A DNA stretch of 64,000 nt from Triatoma infestans (GCA_011037195.1 JAAEAF010014488.1:142720-206719); one strand, 5' to 3'. Numbered from the stretch's first letter, positions 46,331-59,387 are shown. Notes: generated from the sequence alone by a model not told the origin. Numbers and translations are program-made.

Positions 46331-47520
46331 GCCTCTTCAACAGCTAAAACCAAACTCCCCAAGGCATTGGCCCACGTTATCAAAGGCGCCTTTGACGTCG
46401 AGGTATGCTACTACAAGTTCTTTTTTATTTTCCTTGGAATCCCGCAGAATACCGTGTACCAGTGTAGCTCCAGTTAACGTGGCATCCTGACTTTCTTTTG
46501 ACAAAGCCCCTTTGGCATCCATGATAAGCTATCCGATTTCTCAGTTCGGCATCCAGTACTTTTTCTAGTCTTATAATGGGATAGACCGTTATATATCACC
46601 AGGATGAAATGTATGTGGCTATACTTTATATATTAGAACGGTTCTTCCCAATCTAAAAATTTTGGGTACGTGAGATGACCTTAACATAATTTCAATTATA
46701 TTTTTTATTATGTGGGCTAAATTGAGAGATTTTATTGTTCTGATTAGAACATCATCCGGACCGGATGCTGTGTCCAATGACGTTGACTTTATAGCCCTGT
46801 GCACAGCTTGGAGACTAACTGTAACAATGTTTGGGATGACACTACATGTTTCATACCTGTCTCTCCGCGCGCTGTTTTCAATAGTAAAGTCTTCTTAAAG
46901 TAGCCGCCTATAGAATCTATAAAGGACATTACTGGACATTGCTTCGGGGTATCGGCGTTCATAATACCACGTACAACTTTCCTACGTCGGTTGTAATAAT
47001 TCTATCGGGCCACTTCATACTGGTACTGTTCTTTTCTACGCTCCCTAGCTGCTTTATTTGATCTTGTAGGATTTGAGACTTGTCCAGCACCCTTTGCTGC
47101 TATTCTCAATTCTCCTTTCTTCCTCATTTTGTAGTACCGCTTTGCAGGATGTTTAGGACCAGGAAACAGATTATTTGCTTCTCGGAGGAATTGCATAAAT
47201 TCATTTACACATTTCTCAAAATCATTTGGTTGGAAGTTGTCACATTTTTGAATAATTTTCTTAAAATGGATGGTTTATTTTTCCAAATCCGTCTTCAAAT
47301 TTCGGTCAGTAGGGAGTTTATCTTTAGTTTTTGTTTCAGTCTTAAACAATTTATTTATTTTATTCACATTGGCTTCAACAGGATGTTTCTTTGCTACATG
47401 TATCTGCAGGGCCCGCTGATTCTTAAACACCTGTTTCCGAGTGCAACAAGCAATCCTAGATTTAGTGGTAATGGTTTGGTCCATAATATCTGGTTCAGGA
47501 TGCCGTGTATCGCCATTTGA
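46331..47520 (-). pseudogene. R2-like LINE, N-terminal half with zinc finger
   Basis: Minus strand. A zinc-finger-like segment, KQVFKNQRALQIHVAKKH, sits at about 47440-47380 (one cysteine mutated). Next come FPGPKHPAKRYYKMRKKGEL, a basic SNPTRSNKAARERRKEQY segment, an early reverse transcriptase segment (SGPDDVLIRTIKSLNLAHII, then GRTVLIYK) and motif A (VVAYLDVKGAFDNV). The element is cut off at about 46331, before the YADD box. At least two frameshifts are present. Zinc finger plus this motif order fits the R2 group. Confidence 0.65.
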
Positions 47521-47584
47521 CAATTCTTCTTGGCCATCGTTCTGCCTGTAAGCCCAAATAGGATGAAGATCTCTTACTGAGGTT

Positions 47585-47830
47585 TTCTATTCGGAGAAAT
47601 ACTTGATCAATTGGTAAAGTTTTCCACAACAATAACGCTGTGGCTTCATCCGTCCATTCAACGGAGACAAAGGTTTGTATTTCCTTGCCCAATGACTCTC
47701 TCAAATTCATAAAAGACGACGCTACTTCAGCTTTCTGGACCTTACCGTCACTCCTAAATATCCAAACACTCTGGCCAACCACGAGAGGTTCCCTTTCCCC
47801 CTCATTAATGGATTTCTTATTTGTTTCCAT
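47585..47830 (-). pseudogene. ORF resembling the kinesin-13 N-terminal domain
   Basis: Reading from an ATG at 47830, a short acidic start is followed by VVGQSVWIFRSDGKVQKAEV, then VSVEWTDEATALLLWK and LPIDQVFLRIENLS. The VGQSV-I-RSDG-V-A pattern, the VSVEW strand and the closing hydrophobic segment match the small N-terminal domain of kinesin-13 motors (KIF2/Klp10A type). No motor domain follows. Instead, after about 47575 the sequence continues in another frame into the zinc-finger part of the R2-like element. Either a host gene fragment was captured or fused, or the match is a coincidence of a short domain. I see this as an unproven but specific resemblance. Confidence 0.45.
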
Positions 47831-47956
47831 TCAATTACAAAATCAATTCAATAAAACTGTACTAAACCTAGTCATTAATTCCACCATTTAATAAAACAGA
47901 ATTCAAATATGGAAAAAAAAAATATATATGTTGAAGTACTGAATATAAAAATATAA

Positions 47957-48125
47957 TTGTTGTGGTGGTTGCTTCCGCAGAGCTGGAAAGCATCAGAGAC
48001 ATATTCCATGGTAGCCTGCTTCATTTTGTGGTCATCGACCGGTTTCGGGCGTTCGCCCATCTTCAGGATGCGTTTGTCAGACAGTGTGATAATACAGACT
48101 TGCACAGAACAAATTCAGTTTATAC
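47957..48125. repeat. Foldback family, single arm
   Basis: Homologous to the arm at 38427-38521 plus the outer flank at 38605-38670: shares CCGCAGAGCTGGAAAGCATC, GGTCATCGACCGGTTTC and AGACAGTGTGA. The second arm is absent, so it is a truncated copy. Confidence 0.65.
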
Positions 48126-48129
48126 ACTC

Positions 48130-49735
48130 TCTGATAAAAATATTATAATATAAATAGATTTTACTATAGTCTATAAATAACAACAAAAACAAACATAAAA
48201 TGACTAATTAAAACTAAACAACCCTTAACTCTATAACAGATCACCAATAAGTAATTAACAAGGAACCTATCTGCACATATATACATAAATAAATATATAT
48301 CAATAAAAAAAAAAACAGCAAACAATAACAAATGTAAGCGTCACATATTATTTATCACAATACATATTTAATAAATCGTCAACAAAGAAATAAACCTATA
48401 ATTCACTGTAATACAATTATTTACATAGGGTAAAAGCTGAATTGGCTATATCCTCGCTCTAAAAAAAAGCGATTTGGTGCCACCGTACCCTCTCCTACTA
48501 ATAGGTCCCTCATATTTTCTATTTACTATTCTCCATTTAATCCTATTTATTCTCTTAATAACAAGTCTCCCTTCAGTCGCCCGATCAAAAGTTGACCGGT
48601 TACCAGGCCCGGCGACAAGGACGCAGGAGACCCCTCACAACTATTTACTTGCTACCGCTTGAAGTAAGTCAGTAAGTGCAAGTAACAAACTTTAACACAA
48701 GAAAAATATTCAAGTATATCACCTTTTATTTTTCAGTTTAAATCAACGCTTATTCAGCAACAACGATCAAATTGTGAGGGCACGGGGCCAATAAATAAGT
48801 TATTTAAATTTGATAGGAAAATTTGTAGAAGACTGAGGCAGTTTCATGTGTTAATTACTAGTCGAGAGAAGGGCATCATTTAGCAAGTGACAAAAACGTA
48901 TAAAAGAAAAAGTCTGAATACATCTTGCCACATTTAAATTATTCTTTGGAAACTTTTACGATGGATTTACTATAATACAATATTATAATTTTAATATGAC
49001 ATGTAAATATTATGACAAATAAATAAGCAAATGGAATACAAAAGGAAGAGGTAAATTTCTTATCAATTAGCCTCACCCAAGGATCTGCATATGATAGTAT
49101 GGACAATGGTAATATGATTATTATTAACAATAATCTGAAATTGTAACCAAAGCATTCCTATTGTTAAATGTTTTGGATATCACCACTGCACAAACATATA
49201 GCAGGATTGCTTTAACAGGCAGAGTATAAACATGAATATGCCTGACAAAAGAGAACAGTGGCTGTGGGCATCCGTGATGTCTAGCGACACATTGTGATTG
49301 CTGACAGTGTAAGGACAATATTCTCCGCTTACCTTGGCCAATATTTTCTTATCTAGGATGGGAAATTACTAATTTAACCTCCCTCCAAAAACAAATAGAT
49401 ATTATTAATTTCTTTTTATTTATAATTTGAGTTAACATTACTTATGAATTTCGCCAATTATTATTATAATAATAATGTGGGAAAACTAATGGTTTTTATT
49501 TTGTTTTTATGTTTTAATGGATTGAGGATGAATTAATTAACTATAGATAATTCTAAAATGCTCAGCTATAAATAAAAAAACTCAGCTAAATAACCCCCCT
49601 TATAAATGTTTATTTTTAAACTGTGTTCGTAAACAAGTTAGAAAATATATTATTTAATAATGCAGAAGAAGAAAAATATATTTATTTGTCCGGCAACTTA
49701 TTTCTGCTTTATAATATAATAAATAATACATAAAA
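48130..49735. other. Gene-free stretch
   Basis: AT-rich, apart from a GC-richer patch at 48575-48640 (CAGGCCCGGCGACAAGGACG) of unknown origin, which may be LINE 5-prime UTR. Confidence 0.35.
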
Positions 49736-49739
49736 TCTA

Positions 49740-51900
49740 CATTGAAACAAATATTAATCGTTTGTTAAGTGTTGGAGAACGTGCTGGTATTGCTATGGTA
49801 TTAGTCGGGCGGTTTTCTGCCCGAGTCATGATCTTTTCCAACTTCTGCAGTTTGTAAATTTGATTAAAATCTTTGTACTGTCCTGCCATTAATTTGGATA
49901 TTTCCAGCTCCTTGTAGATTTGTTCTTTCAGTGCTCCGAAGGCAATCTTATTAGTCTCTATCCACACAAGCGAATGTCACTGAAGAACCAAGTAAATATG
50001 TATGGAGAAGTCTGAAACAGTGCGCTTTCAGTGCCGTTCGTCTTTTAGTTAACAGATACAGTCTGAAAAGGTGGTAGGTCTTCTTAATTTTTATGTTACT
50101 TGTGGAGTCCAGGTCCAGGTCTTGTGTCGAGCTTAAACCAAGATTTTTAAGGTTTTGTCCATTTTCTTCCACCGTACATCAATACGGGGTCTAGCTGCGA
50201 GCATTCTACGAAATGTGAAAATTTTGTCTTGTATCTTTTGTAGGTTTTTATGTAGTTTCCATTTGTGAAACCCGTTATTTTGTCCAAGAATTTTATAAAT
50301 TATCTATGGCTTCAGAACATTTGTGATGTCTTGAGAGACAATGGGTTCATTTGCGCAAGTAGCACCAATAGAAATAGAGACCTGAGGAACACCGGCCAAA
50401 CAATGAGGTTCGAATTCATTCTTAGTTCAAACGTTCTGTCCTGTTAAAATGATGTCAGTATTGCTTATAAGTAAAGAGAATTAAGTAAGTATTTGGTACA
50501 AGTCTAACTTGTAGAGTAGACTTCTTTGTAGCTGTGCCAAACTTGTCACATGCCGAAGTTACGTCCAGTGAAGCGACTATCATGTATTGTCTGTTCAAAT
50601 CCAGTCACACCAAATTGGTAGGATAGCAAAAATTATGTTCAGTCAAATGTGTCTGCAATCGCCTCAGGATGGGATTTTCAGATAGTTTGAAGAGGAAGAA
50701 GGCTTTTTCGGTGATAGTTGTTAGGTGGAAAACTATAATCACAGTTTTTTTTCCGGCTCTTGACAAAGTATTCGATACATAGAGAAAACTTATACAAGTC
50801 CATTAAATATGCTATTGCTTGGCCAGTCGGGTTTTTGATTATTAAATTTGGAATTTAGATTATTAGTTGGCCTCAGGAGTTCGCTACACATAGAATAACA
50901 TTTTTACCTGATTTGGGATAATAGGATGTTTTACGCGTTTCGTCCTGTAATGAACGCGACATAAGATGTTATTGGCTAACTGTTCAGTTTGCCGGATACG
51001 AATGTTTCTCATCTGAAATGTGCTTTCTAAATGGTAAGCAAGCATTTCAGATTTTTCAAGGTCAGATGTAGACTATTAAAGTACGTTTGTTAGAGCGGGT
51101 AGAGGAGTGTGTTGCTTTTGTTTTTCGTTTGGTTGCTTTCCATAGCTCTATACTGTTGGGCGTAAATGTTTGTAGGTATTCAGGTATTGCTTGAACTTGT
51201 CAATCTTAGCTGTCTAATGCATAGTTTGTTTGTCTCGGCAATCGGGTATATAATGTTCTATCTCTGGGTTTCTAGTTCGTTGCCAAATTCTTCTATGTCA
51301 ATTTTTGTCATGGAAAGGTGTAGTATACTTATGTCATGTAATAGTGTCTTTTGATCGGTGCATGTTTAGTATGTTGCATTGTATGTGTACTGGTAGATAG
51401 TTTGTGCAAATTATTCGATGGCTAAATTGTTGTCAGATGAAGAAATTTTTCCCGCGATCAACCTTGAAAGAGATAGCTCAGCCTAGATTTTTTTGCTGCA
51501 GGATAGCTATAACGGGGAGACGGTCTGAGTCAAGGCTACTAAGAGAGTTTGATGCAATGAGTGTTCAAAGGTCGTATAAGATTTACCTCTAAAATGTCTG
51601 AGGAGTAATTCCTGTGCATTTACTAAAGTTACAGAGATCACTTGTAAAGTCCAATAGTCTGCGACCATTGGCGTTTCTGTGGTTCTGCATCCCCAAATTG
51701 TATATTACTGTTGAGGTCTGTTAACAATATCTCGTAGGATTTGTTGGAAATATGTCTTACAGGTCTTCGCTCTTGAGTTGAAAATTCCTAAGGATAGTTT
51801 CTACTTATATAACTAATATCAGGCAATAAATTCTGCCGGATGTTTATTACATTTCTCATAATTCTTAATGTATGCTAGTGGAACATTTGTCTATTCGAGA
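49740..51900 (-). pseudogene. Decayed Jockey-like LINE (endonuclease to reverse transcriptase)
   Basis: Minus strand in order: an endonuclease segment with HRNANGRRLLDFTSDLCNF (about 51700-51640), the end motif SLSSLDSDRLPVIAIL (about 51540), an early reverse transcriptase segment with MDLYKFSLCIEYF (about 50810), a motif-A-like VASLDVTSACDK (about 50570) and a C-terminal part ending ENRPTNTIAIPARSP (about 49790). There are many stops and frameshifts and no intact catalytic box was seen. The motif order makes a LINE ORF2 the best reading. Confidence 0.55.
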
Positions 51901-51985
51901 ATTCAAGAATTAAGAACATTTTGCCAGTTCTATTGTAGTGGAAGAAAGAAATGAAAGAAAATAATAGTTTTGAAAAATAGTTTAG

Positions 51986-52480
51986 AATATTTTATAGTTT
52001 GAAAAATAGAATTTTGTTAATATTTTAAATGTATCTTAGTGCAGTGAAAAGAGTCAGGTACTATAATTTAAGGTCATTGCTATAAAGAGACAAAGGCACA
52101 AGAATCCATTAAATTAATACAATGCCACTTGGCCAACTGTTTTGTGAGAAAGGGCATTCCTTCAAGACAGTCCGCATTCTGCCTTCAAAGCCTTGAATCA
52201 GGAATCGCACTCTAAAAATCAGTGCCACCTTAAGTTAAAACATAAGAGCTTTGCATTTAATCTTGATAAATACTTAATTTCATAAACATAATAGTTGTGA
52301 TATTGTAAAATATTTAAATATCTTTAAAGATTATATATTTAATTTAATCTACCATTGTTTTCTTAATTATTCTTATTACTTCTCTCTTAAACATATATAC
52401 TTACAAGCCCTTTCACTAAACCGCTCGTGCTACACCGACTACTACAACACAACATCACACCAAAAACATTTCATATTGTT
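51986..52480. repeat. Second copy of the palindromic element, one arm
   Basis: Matches 34676-35100 over about 400 bases (GAAAAATAGAATTTTGTTAA, AATGCCACTTGGCCAACTGT, ATATCTTTAAAGATTATATA). The right arm found at 35196-35308 is missing. The ORF in the other copy is disrupted here. Confidence 0.65.
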
Positions 52481-52904
52481 CTTTCCTATTTCCGCGGCTT
52501 TTCTATTAATTTTCCCATAACAATGCTAATGAACTTAAGGTCATTAAATCTGGACGGTGTTTACAAATTGTTTAGTAAATCATATCTTCAGTACGGTTTA
52601 TAAGTTAGATACGGATTTCCATTCGTTGAAATATCGGATAGTGCCAGTGAACGCCTTTATTTCGCTGATGGTTGACATTTTGTATTGTGATTTTTTTTCT
52701 TTCACGGTTAAATTAATGATTCAATGAATTAATTAATTTTGTCAATTTTGAATAACCGATTCACAAACTGAGCTGGTAATTTAAGTTAAGTTAGTTTTAA
52801 TTATTTATATTAATTCATGTTAATAGATATGATATTTATCCTACAAAAATATAATTATGTTTCATGCAATTAATTAGCAAAAATATACTTACTACAAAAA
52901 ATAT

Positions 52905-53579
52905 TTTGCATCACCTTAATATCACCTGGAGAAGGCTTAATGCTTTGGCTCGGAGGGCTAAGGTGTGTCTCTATTGGATACCCGGGCATGCGGGAATAGA
53001 GGGCAACGAGAGGGTGGATCAGTTGGCTAGGGAGGGATCATCATTACCATTTTGTGGTCCTGAACCAGCCCTTGCCGTCACGAAGAAGTTTCGCGACAAA
53101 CAGATTAGATTTTAGGAGATGAGAGTCTTGCAGAAATGCTAGAGGGACACGCAGGGGTGCCTCGGGGCTAAAAGATTTATAAAAGGAATTAAGCAGGGAG
53201 TTTCGGAGTATCTCCTGTCCCCTAGTAGGACAGGTCTGAGGACCTTGGTGGGGATAGTGACTGGACATACATGGGTCTCTAGTCACTTGTTTAACATAGG
53301 GAGGACGTCTAGTCCCATTTGTCAGAACTGCGACGACGGAGTCAGGGAAACGGTGGTGTACCACTATTTAGTCAGTGTCCCCGTTTCGCTGGTACTAGGT
53401 TATTTGTGAGGGCACCACTCTCGCAGGATTGCCTGGGCGAGTTGGAGTTCAAGGATATCTTGGGATATTGTAGATTTTGTAGATTGAAGCCACCGGGGCA
53501 GACCATTTAAGGGGATATGGGGGGCATGGGCGTGATAAAAGCCATATAGGCTTAGGCCCCACGCTATCAGGCACCCGGC

Positions 53580-53631
<52 letters not shown>

Positions 53632-53632
53632 T
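52905..53632 (+). pseudogene. LINE RNase H domain and 3-prime end with (AAT)n tail
   Basis: The plus strand encodes VCLYWIPGHAGIEGNERVDQ then LAREG, the RNase H C-terminal motif of I/R1-type LINEs. It continues with TGHTWVSSHLFNIGRTSSP, CQNCD and a SVPVS-type remnant of the C-terminal zinc-like region. A stop at 53113-53115 and frameshifts follow. The element ends in an (AAT)n tract (53580-53632), as expected for this group. It is 5-prime truncated at about 52905. Confidence 0.75.
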
Positions 53633-53639
53633 TCTAGAT

Positions 53640-54295
53640 CTGAAATATTGCTTAATTTAATTGGAAAGTGCTTTTAGACTTGATTACTACATGGATTAAG
53701 AGTAACAAGTGCCAAGCTGAACTTTTTTTAACGGCTAAAAAATAAGGATTCTCCCATATCTCTATAAAAATCATTTTATTCAGTTTAGTGTATTCGTTTC
53801 AATCGCACTGAAATTGAGTTTCAAAATGAGTGGAAATGTGTTGTCGTCACTACACAAGCGATTCCGAATTTTTGCTTTGTAAAGAAAGGCCTTTCAACTC
53901 CTTAAGTTGCTACAAAGTCAAACAGCAAATGGTATAGCACAGAAACATAAACAAAGAAGATTAAAGTTACTAGTTCCTTGTGTGAGAATACATCTGTAGC
54001 TGTGCTATAAAAAGTTTTGTAAGTTTATAACCACTGTACTTTAAAAGTAAAAGTAAAAGTAAAAGCTTATTACTACAAATGAAGACATAAAATAACTTAT
54101 TCTAAAGACAAACGCTTGGTCACAGACCGTCAGAGGAGTGTTTTGGTCAAATAATAATGGTTAAAAAAAAATGTAACTTATTCATGAAATAATAAACTAA
54201 CTAATTTACTAATAAACTAATACATATTAATAATATAATTTACTAATATTATTTACTATTAACATAATTTACTAATAAACAATAAAATAATAGAA
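53640..54295. other. Gene-free AT-rich stretch
   Basis: No feature except a short AAAGTA repeat near 54040-54065. Confidence 0.4.
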
Positions 54296-54299
54296 TAAT

Positions 54300-54800
54300 T
54301 TGTAATTTAACTAACTAATTTAGACCTCCTATACGTGTAAGCATATTTACAATATTTTGCTAAGGCGTCACAGTCTTTACCATTAATGTAATCTAATATA
54401 GCCTCGGTATTCAAAAAATCTTTATTAAAACAATTTTGCCTTATATCACTTAACGCTGGACATGCTGTTAAAAAGTGTAAATAGATCTTCAGTTTGTATA
54501 TCCCCACACAATTCACATTTAATATGATCTTGTTTGAAATATTTATAATTTAAATTTATTACATCCTCCCCCCCCTACATCTGACAATGCAACTGATATT
54601 GTCCCATGAAAGTGTAGAGCCAAATAAATAATGATTATTTTTAAAGTTGAACTTTAAATTCTCTATAGAGAAGAAAGTATCTTTCGAGACTATATCTATA
54701 CATATTAAAGCCTTGATAAAAACAGGAAACTCAGTCGAAACATTCGCATAATTGCATGTTTCTTTCTTGACCGGATCCTCACCAAATTTCTTCATAACAT
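54300..54800 (-). pseudogene. LINE C-terminal remnant
   Basis: Minus strand: a CELCGDIQTEDL segment, then LHFLTACPALSDIRQNCF (about 54480-54420), the usual cysteine-histidine tail at the end of LINE ORF2. A second open stretch (54795-54559) lies upstream, ending VRCRGGRM. No reverse transcriptase motif is preserved. Confidence 0.5.
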
Positions 54801-54829
54801 TTTATGATCAGTTTTCATTTGATGCCAAA

Positions 54830-56636
54830 TAACTAAGTAACTGAGCTTCTTGCGATTTTGCTTTTCCGATCTAATTATATTTCCAGTGAAAGCTCAATTT
54901 GGATAATTAAAGCCGATCGTAAATTCCTTGTTACATCTGTAGGAGAAAGTTGTAATACAATAATCACTTTTGTAATATTTGCATACATTAGAAGGATAAA
55001 GTGTTGTTAATATATTACCAACGTGTATGTGCCCAGCTATGCGCATGTTGATCTAAAACATACACACATTATAGTTGTTGATAAGTGGATGTTCAAGTGT
55101 TGTATTGGATGACATCACACCTCATTACCCAATTACTCAGCTCCGTCTAACCTCTCGCCCCACTCGGCCCTTAATGCCACCCCACCACAGCTCACACACA
55201 CCACCTCCCATAGAAAGACGTTCAACTTTATATTTCTAACAAAATGTAAAAAACAAAGAAATCGTGCCAAGGAAAACTAAAAATAATTACCTACTGCCAC
55301 CCCTTCCCTTGAGCAATGTAATTGTTGATGTCAATAATCTTAACATTATTGTTACATACATTCATACTTTTATATAGGTATATAAAACTATATATTGTAT
55401 ATTTATCTAATTAATAAATAAATTAATAAAAGTTTATATATTATAAATTATATTTATAGTTAGTATATATACATAGTTATATTCAATTATATTGGACATT
55501 ACATAGTTACAGCTGCTATTATTGTTCTACTAGTTCTACAATAATAGCTATATAAACTATATAAATAAACTAAATAAAAGTATGATATATATATAGCACA
55601 TTTAAATTTATTTTAAACTATTGTAGAACAGATCAATATTAAACTAAATCACAACTATTGAAACTTTGACAATATGTGGCATATATAAGACTAAAAGTAT
55701 GGAAATCACTTAGGAAATGTACTTACAAAAATTTTCAATTAGAATTACAGTAGTAATTACTCTAGTTTAACCTGTGACACACCATCACCAATATTACGGA
55801 CATTGGATGGGTCAAGGTTTATAAAGGGCTAGGAGAGCGGATGGGAAAACCGTGTCTTAGTCTGTATGTTGTTTTGGAAATTCCAGGAGATTGTTATAAC
55901 TGAGGGATAGGTTTTTGGTGTCTGTTCTAAAATTGATAGATAATTTATTTTTTTTTAATATGAATCATTTCCAATATATTTTTCTTTTTTTATTATTATT
56001 GTTGATGGAGAGAATTTTAGTGTTTTCCATGTCAAATTCATGTTTGTATTCAATTATCGTTTATGTTTGTACAATTTTTATCGATAGTTTTTTTTTTTTT
56101 GGATTAGCCTTTGCCATAAGCCATAATGATGCACATTACACCTTCACAATAACCGATATCCAGCGTATGCATATTTAAAACTTCATATCAATTATAATAA
56201 ATACATGCATACATATTTCACGCATACAAAATAAATGCAAACATACCTATACTTACATTCATACCAATTCCCTCCTCAATAATTAACCTAAATTAAAAAT
56301 ATTGACACATCCTTCATACTCACAATCAGATGGTTGCTGGGGCAGTTAATCCCGGATCAGAGCCGCCTCTCCATGAGACAATGGCTCTCTAAATTAAAAT
56401 AGTGCAGGAAGACTTCCTACTGACCCCTAGCCCCCCCCCACACTCATTCGCGCCAATCATAGATTCCTCTATAAAAAAATATAATCTAAAACGAAAAATA
56501 ATCCACAATCACGCTATAAATACTTTCATTCTAATAAATACATGCAACCACAAAAAAATTAAAATAAAATTCTATATACACTATATACAAACATATTCCT
56601 ATAATAATACATGCCTCATACAATCGCTCACACTCA

Positions 56637-56674
<38 letters not shown>

Positions 56675-56795
56675 TTTTATTTCAAACACTACACACCTGG
56701 GGATAGTACTCAAATATTCCTCGTCCCCCAAACACTGAATCTAAATCCTAAAACTAAGCTAGAGGTAGATGCAAAACATGTTACACTGGATATCC
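54830..56795. other. Gene-free stretch with small repeats
   Basis: Contains a weak family-H-like end near 54940 (TAGGAGAAAGTTGT), an 11-base-arm hairpin at 55514-55548, a 32-base repeat shared with 17517-17548, and a (CA)n tract (56633-56670). No gene is supported. Confidence 0.45.
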
Positions 56796-56799
56796 ACAA

Positions 56800-59352
56800 C
56801 AAATTAAATACATGTATTCTCCAAGAATTCCATACACCTCATAATTATCACAGAAAGGCAATGCTTTATACGTAAGAGGAAAGCGGGTAATCGTTTCCAA
56901 TTTATTAAACATCTCGCACCTTTCTGAATGGTATTTAACATTTTCTTAATGTGTTCCAAACTTCCAGTCTCATCGCAGTTGCTCCATAAAGGTGAGGAAG
57001 TTTTATCGATTTTGTGTAGAAATTGTTTACATATCCCATGATTAGAAGGCAATCTACAAATGTACATCGCTAACATTTTTTTGTCTACATTTTCCCTTGT
57101 ACCACAAGTTATGCGCGGCTCTTGGAAACAGGTTCTTTAATAAAGAGACCCTTAGTAGACTCGGTATAATGGTTCTGCCTCGCCCTCTCATCGTTGCCTC
57201 GAACCCAGCTTTTCAAGTCAGTATGCGGTAAATTTATGTTAGTATCCCCATATCTGTGGCAGCTGTTCTTGCCCCGATTACCACAATGGCCCTTTACCCT
57301 TATAAGATGTACAACTTTGTTTTGAGCCTGCAATTAATAACGAGTTTTACCTATGTTGGAGACTAACCAAATGTTTTCGTGGCTCAAATGCCTATTTTCT
57401 ACTTTTTGCAATGCGCTACTATCACTAGTACTAGATAAATCCTTGAAGGGTAGTGATAGAGAGTAGATCAAAGCTTTATTTAATGCCACTAATTCCGCAG
57501 TGTACACAGTTGCGTACTCCGGTAGTTAATCTTAAAACTGGCATGTGTAAGAGCATCATAAAGGGCACCTCCCACCTCTGCATTCATTTTAGAGCCAAAA
57601 TGCGACCCCGGAACTATTTCCTGTAAATCATTCAAGAAAATAAGATTTCTTATTTGCCCTGGGAACGTCGAATAATCTTCCAACCATATTACACGAGACA
57701 TTGCTTGATTAATTTGGCTATAATTTCTACAAAAACCAGCAAGTTTATCAGAAGAATAAATAACTGTCCTTAAAGGATTAACATTTCTGAAACCACAAGC
57801 CAATAGAAGTAAGATCTTTTAAATTCAACTGGCAAAGCTTTTTGTATAATTCTTTATTTGAAGACATTATGTTAAGAAGAAACCTGTTACACAATAATTA
57901 CCTTCTTTGTTCGACAAACAGCTCCCCACATTCTGAATGGAGCATATCTATCGGTGTGCTCCCCAAAAAAGCCCAAATAGAGCCTGAGAGATTTATTTTG
58001 TAACACCTACAATGGGAGTAACAAAGAATTCCTCGCCTGTCCGTATAGGCAGCAGCCGAAGTCAAAAAATACTTCGTATTGTTGTTCTATAAAAAAGCTA
58101 AGAGATATTAGGATCTCCCCATTTATGATGTGAAATAGCTCTTAATAAATTCAAGTAAAGACCCGCTTTTCTCAGTACTCTCTGGATATAAGGCTTCCAA
58201 GTCAATGTCTTGTCTAAAGTAAGTCACAGGTATTTTGTTTCCTTCACAATTTTAAAAGAGTGGGCCACCTTATCAACATTATCTCCCAGTGGCAACCTTC
58301 TTTTCCTAGAAAACGTACATAACAAGACTTAGACTCCGATATTGTAAGCCCATGTTTCAGAGTATCTAGTCATTTAAAAACTGTACAGCCATAGTGGAAG
58401 GCTCTACAATATAGAGACAGATGTCATCTGCATACTATAACACTGTTATCTGCTAATAGATATTTTATGTTACGAATGAACCGAGAGGGCAGACCTATAT
58501 CTACCAATTTAGTGTCAAGTATTGGCAAGCGTACGGCTTCAAATCGAGAACTGTTTTATTATCTGTAAGTGCCAGCTGCATATCTGTGACTTGGCAATCC
58601 ATCAATGACCGACCTCTGAGAAATCTTAACTGCGTTTTGGGCAATTTGTCATTGAATTCCAACCACCATCCATACTGTTTTTGATGAATCTTTCAGATGT
58701 TTTCATCATGTAGGAAGCTAGGAAAATTGGTCTGTACGATTTGAAATCATCTTTACGTTTATTGTTTTTAAGTGCGATAAACTCCTTCCATTTCTCTGGA
58801 AATTCACCACAGGTCCACATGCCATTAAAAATTTTTTATAGTATTATTTTCTCTTCGGATGGCATATTATGTAACGTTAAATAATGTTATCTTTACCAGG
58901 TGCTGTGTTGGGGCCATTTATAACCGTTTTATTAAATTTTATTGATGTAAATGGATTAAGAAGTTTAAGAAGTTCGTGATCATCATCAATATTTTTATTG
59001 AATTTAACCAAATTCTGAACAAAGGGTGGAGGAGACAGTGAATTCTTGAAATCGTCAACCCAGTTCCCAATTATTAAGGGGCGAAAAAGAAGGATTTTTA
59101 GATTGCATTAATTTTTTAGATTTTTTTGATTAAATTTTTCCCCGACTTGCTTAAGGGGAATATTTCGGCTTATTTTTTTTTAGCTGTAGATGCTATTCTT
59201 TCATATTCTAAAAAATTATCAAGGCACGGTATTTTTTATAACGATCTTTTTTTTTTTTTTTTTTTTTTTTTTGTAATTACTTCCTCACATTTCGAGTTCC
59301 ACCATTCTTTGATAATTGATGAAAGAACCTTGTTTATTTTTAACTGAGGAAG
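56800..59352 (-). pseudogene. I-clade LINE, 3-prime part (linker, RT, RNase H)
   Basis: Minus strand in order: linker SSIIKEWWNSKCEEVITKK (59310-59260), an early reverse transcriptase stretch with KSYRPIFLASYMMKTSERFI (about 58740-58680), a YADD-like remnant (DDICLYIVEPS, about 58430), an RNase H with KDLSSTSDSSALQKVENRHL (about 57440-57380) and VVHLIRVKGHCGNRGK (about 57310-57260), and a tail with ICRLPSNHGICKQFLHKIDK. The piece 5-prime of the linker continues beyond the RTE insertion at 62628-63000. It is full of stops and therefore dead. Confidence 0.65.
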
Positions 59353-59387
59353 GACATGGAAATTTCTTCTTCTTCTTCCGTGTAGCA

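Noticed and set aside
55915..56178. 87-codon hydrophobic plus-strand ORF
   Set aside because: Apparent membrane segments come from T-rich sequence; no conserved pattern.
56402..56875. 157-codon plus-strand ORF
   Set aside because: Runs through a (CA)n microsatellite (translated as Thr-His repeats) and has no domain.
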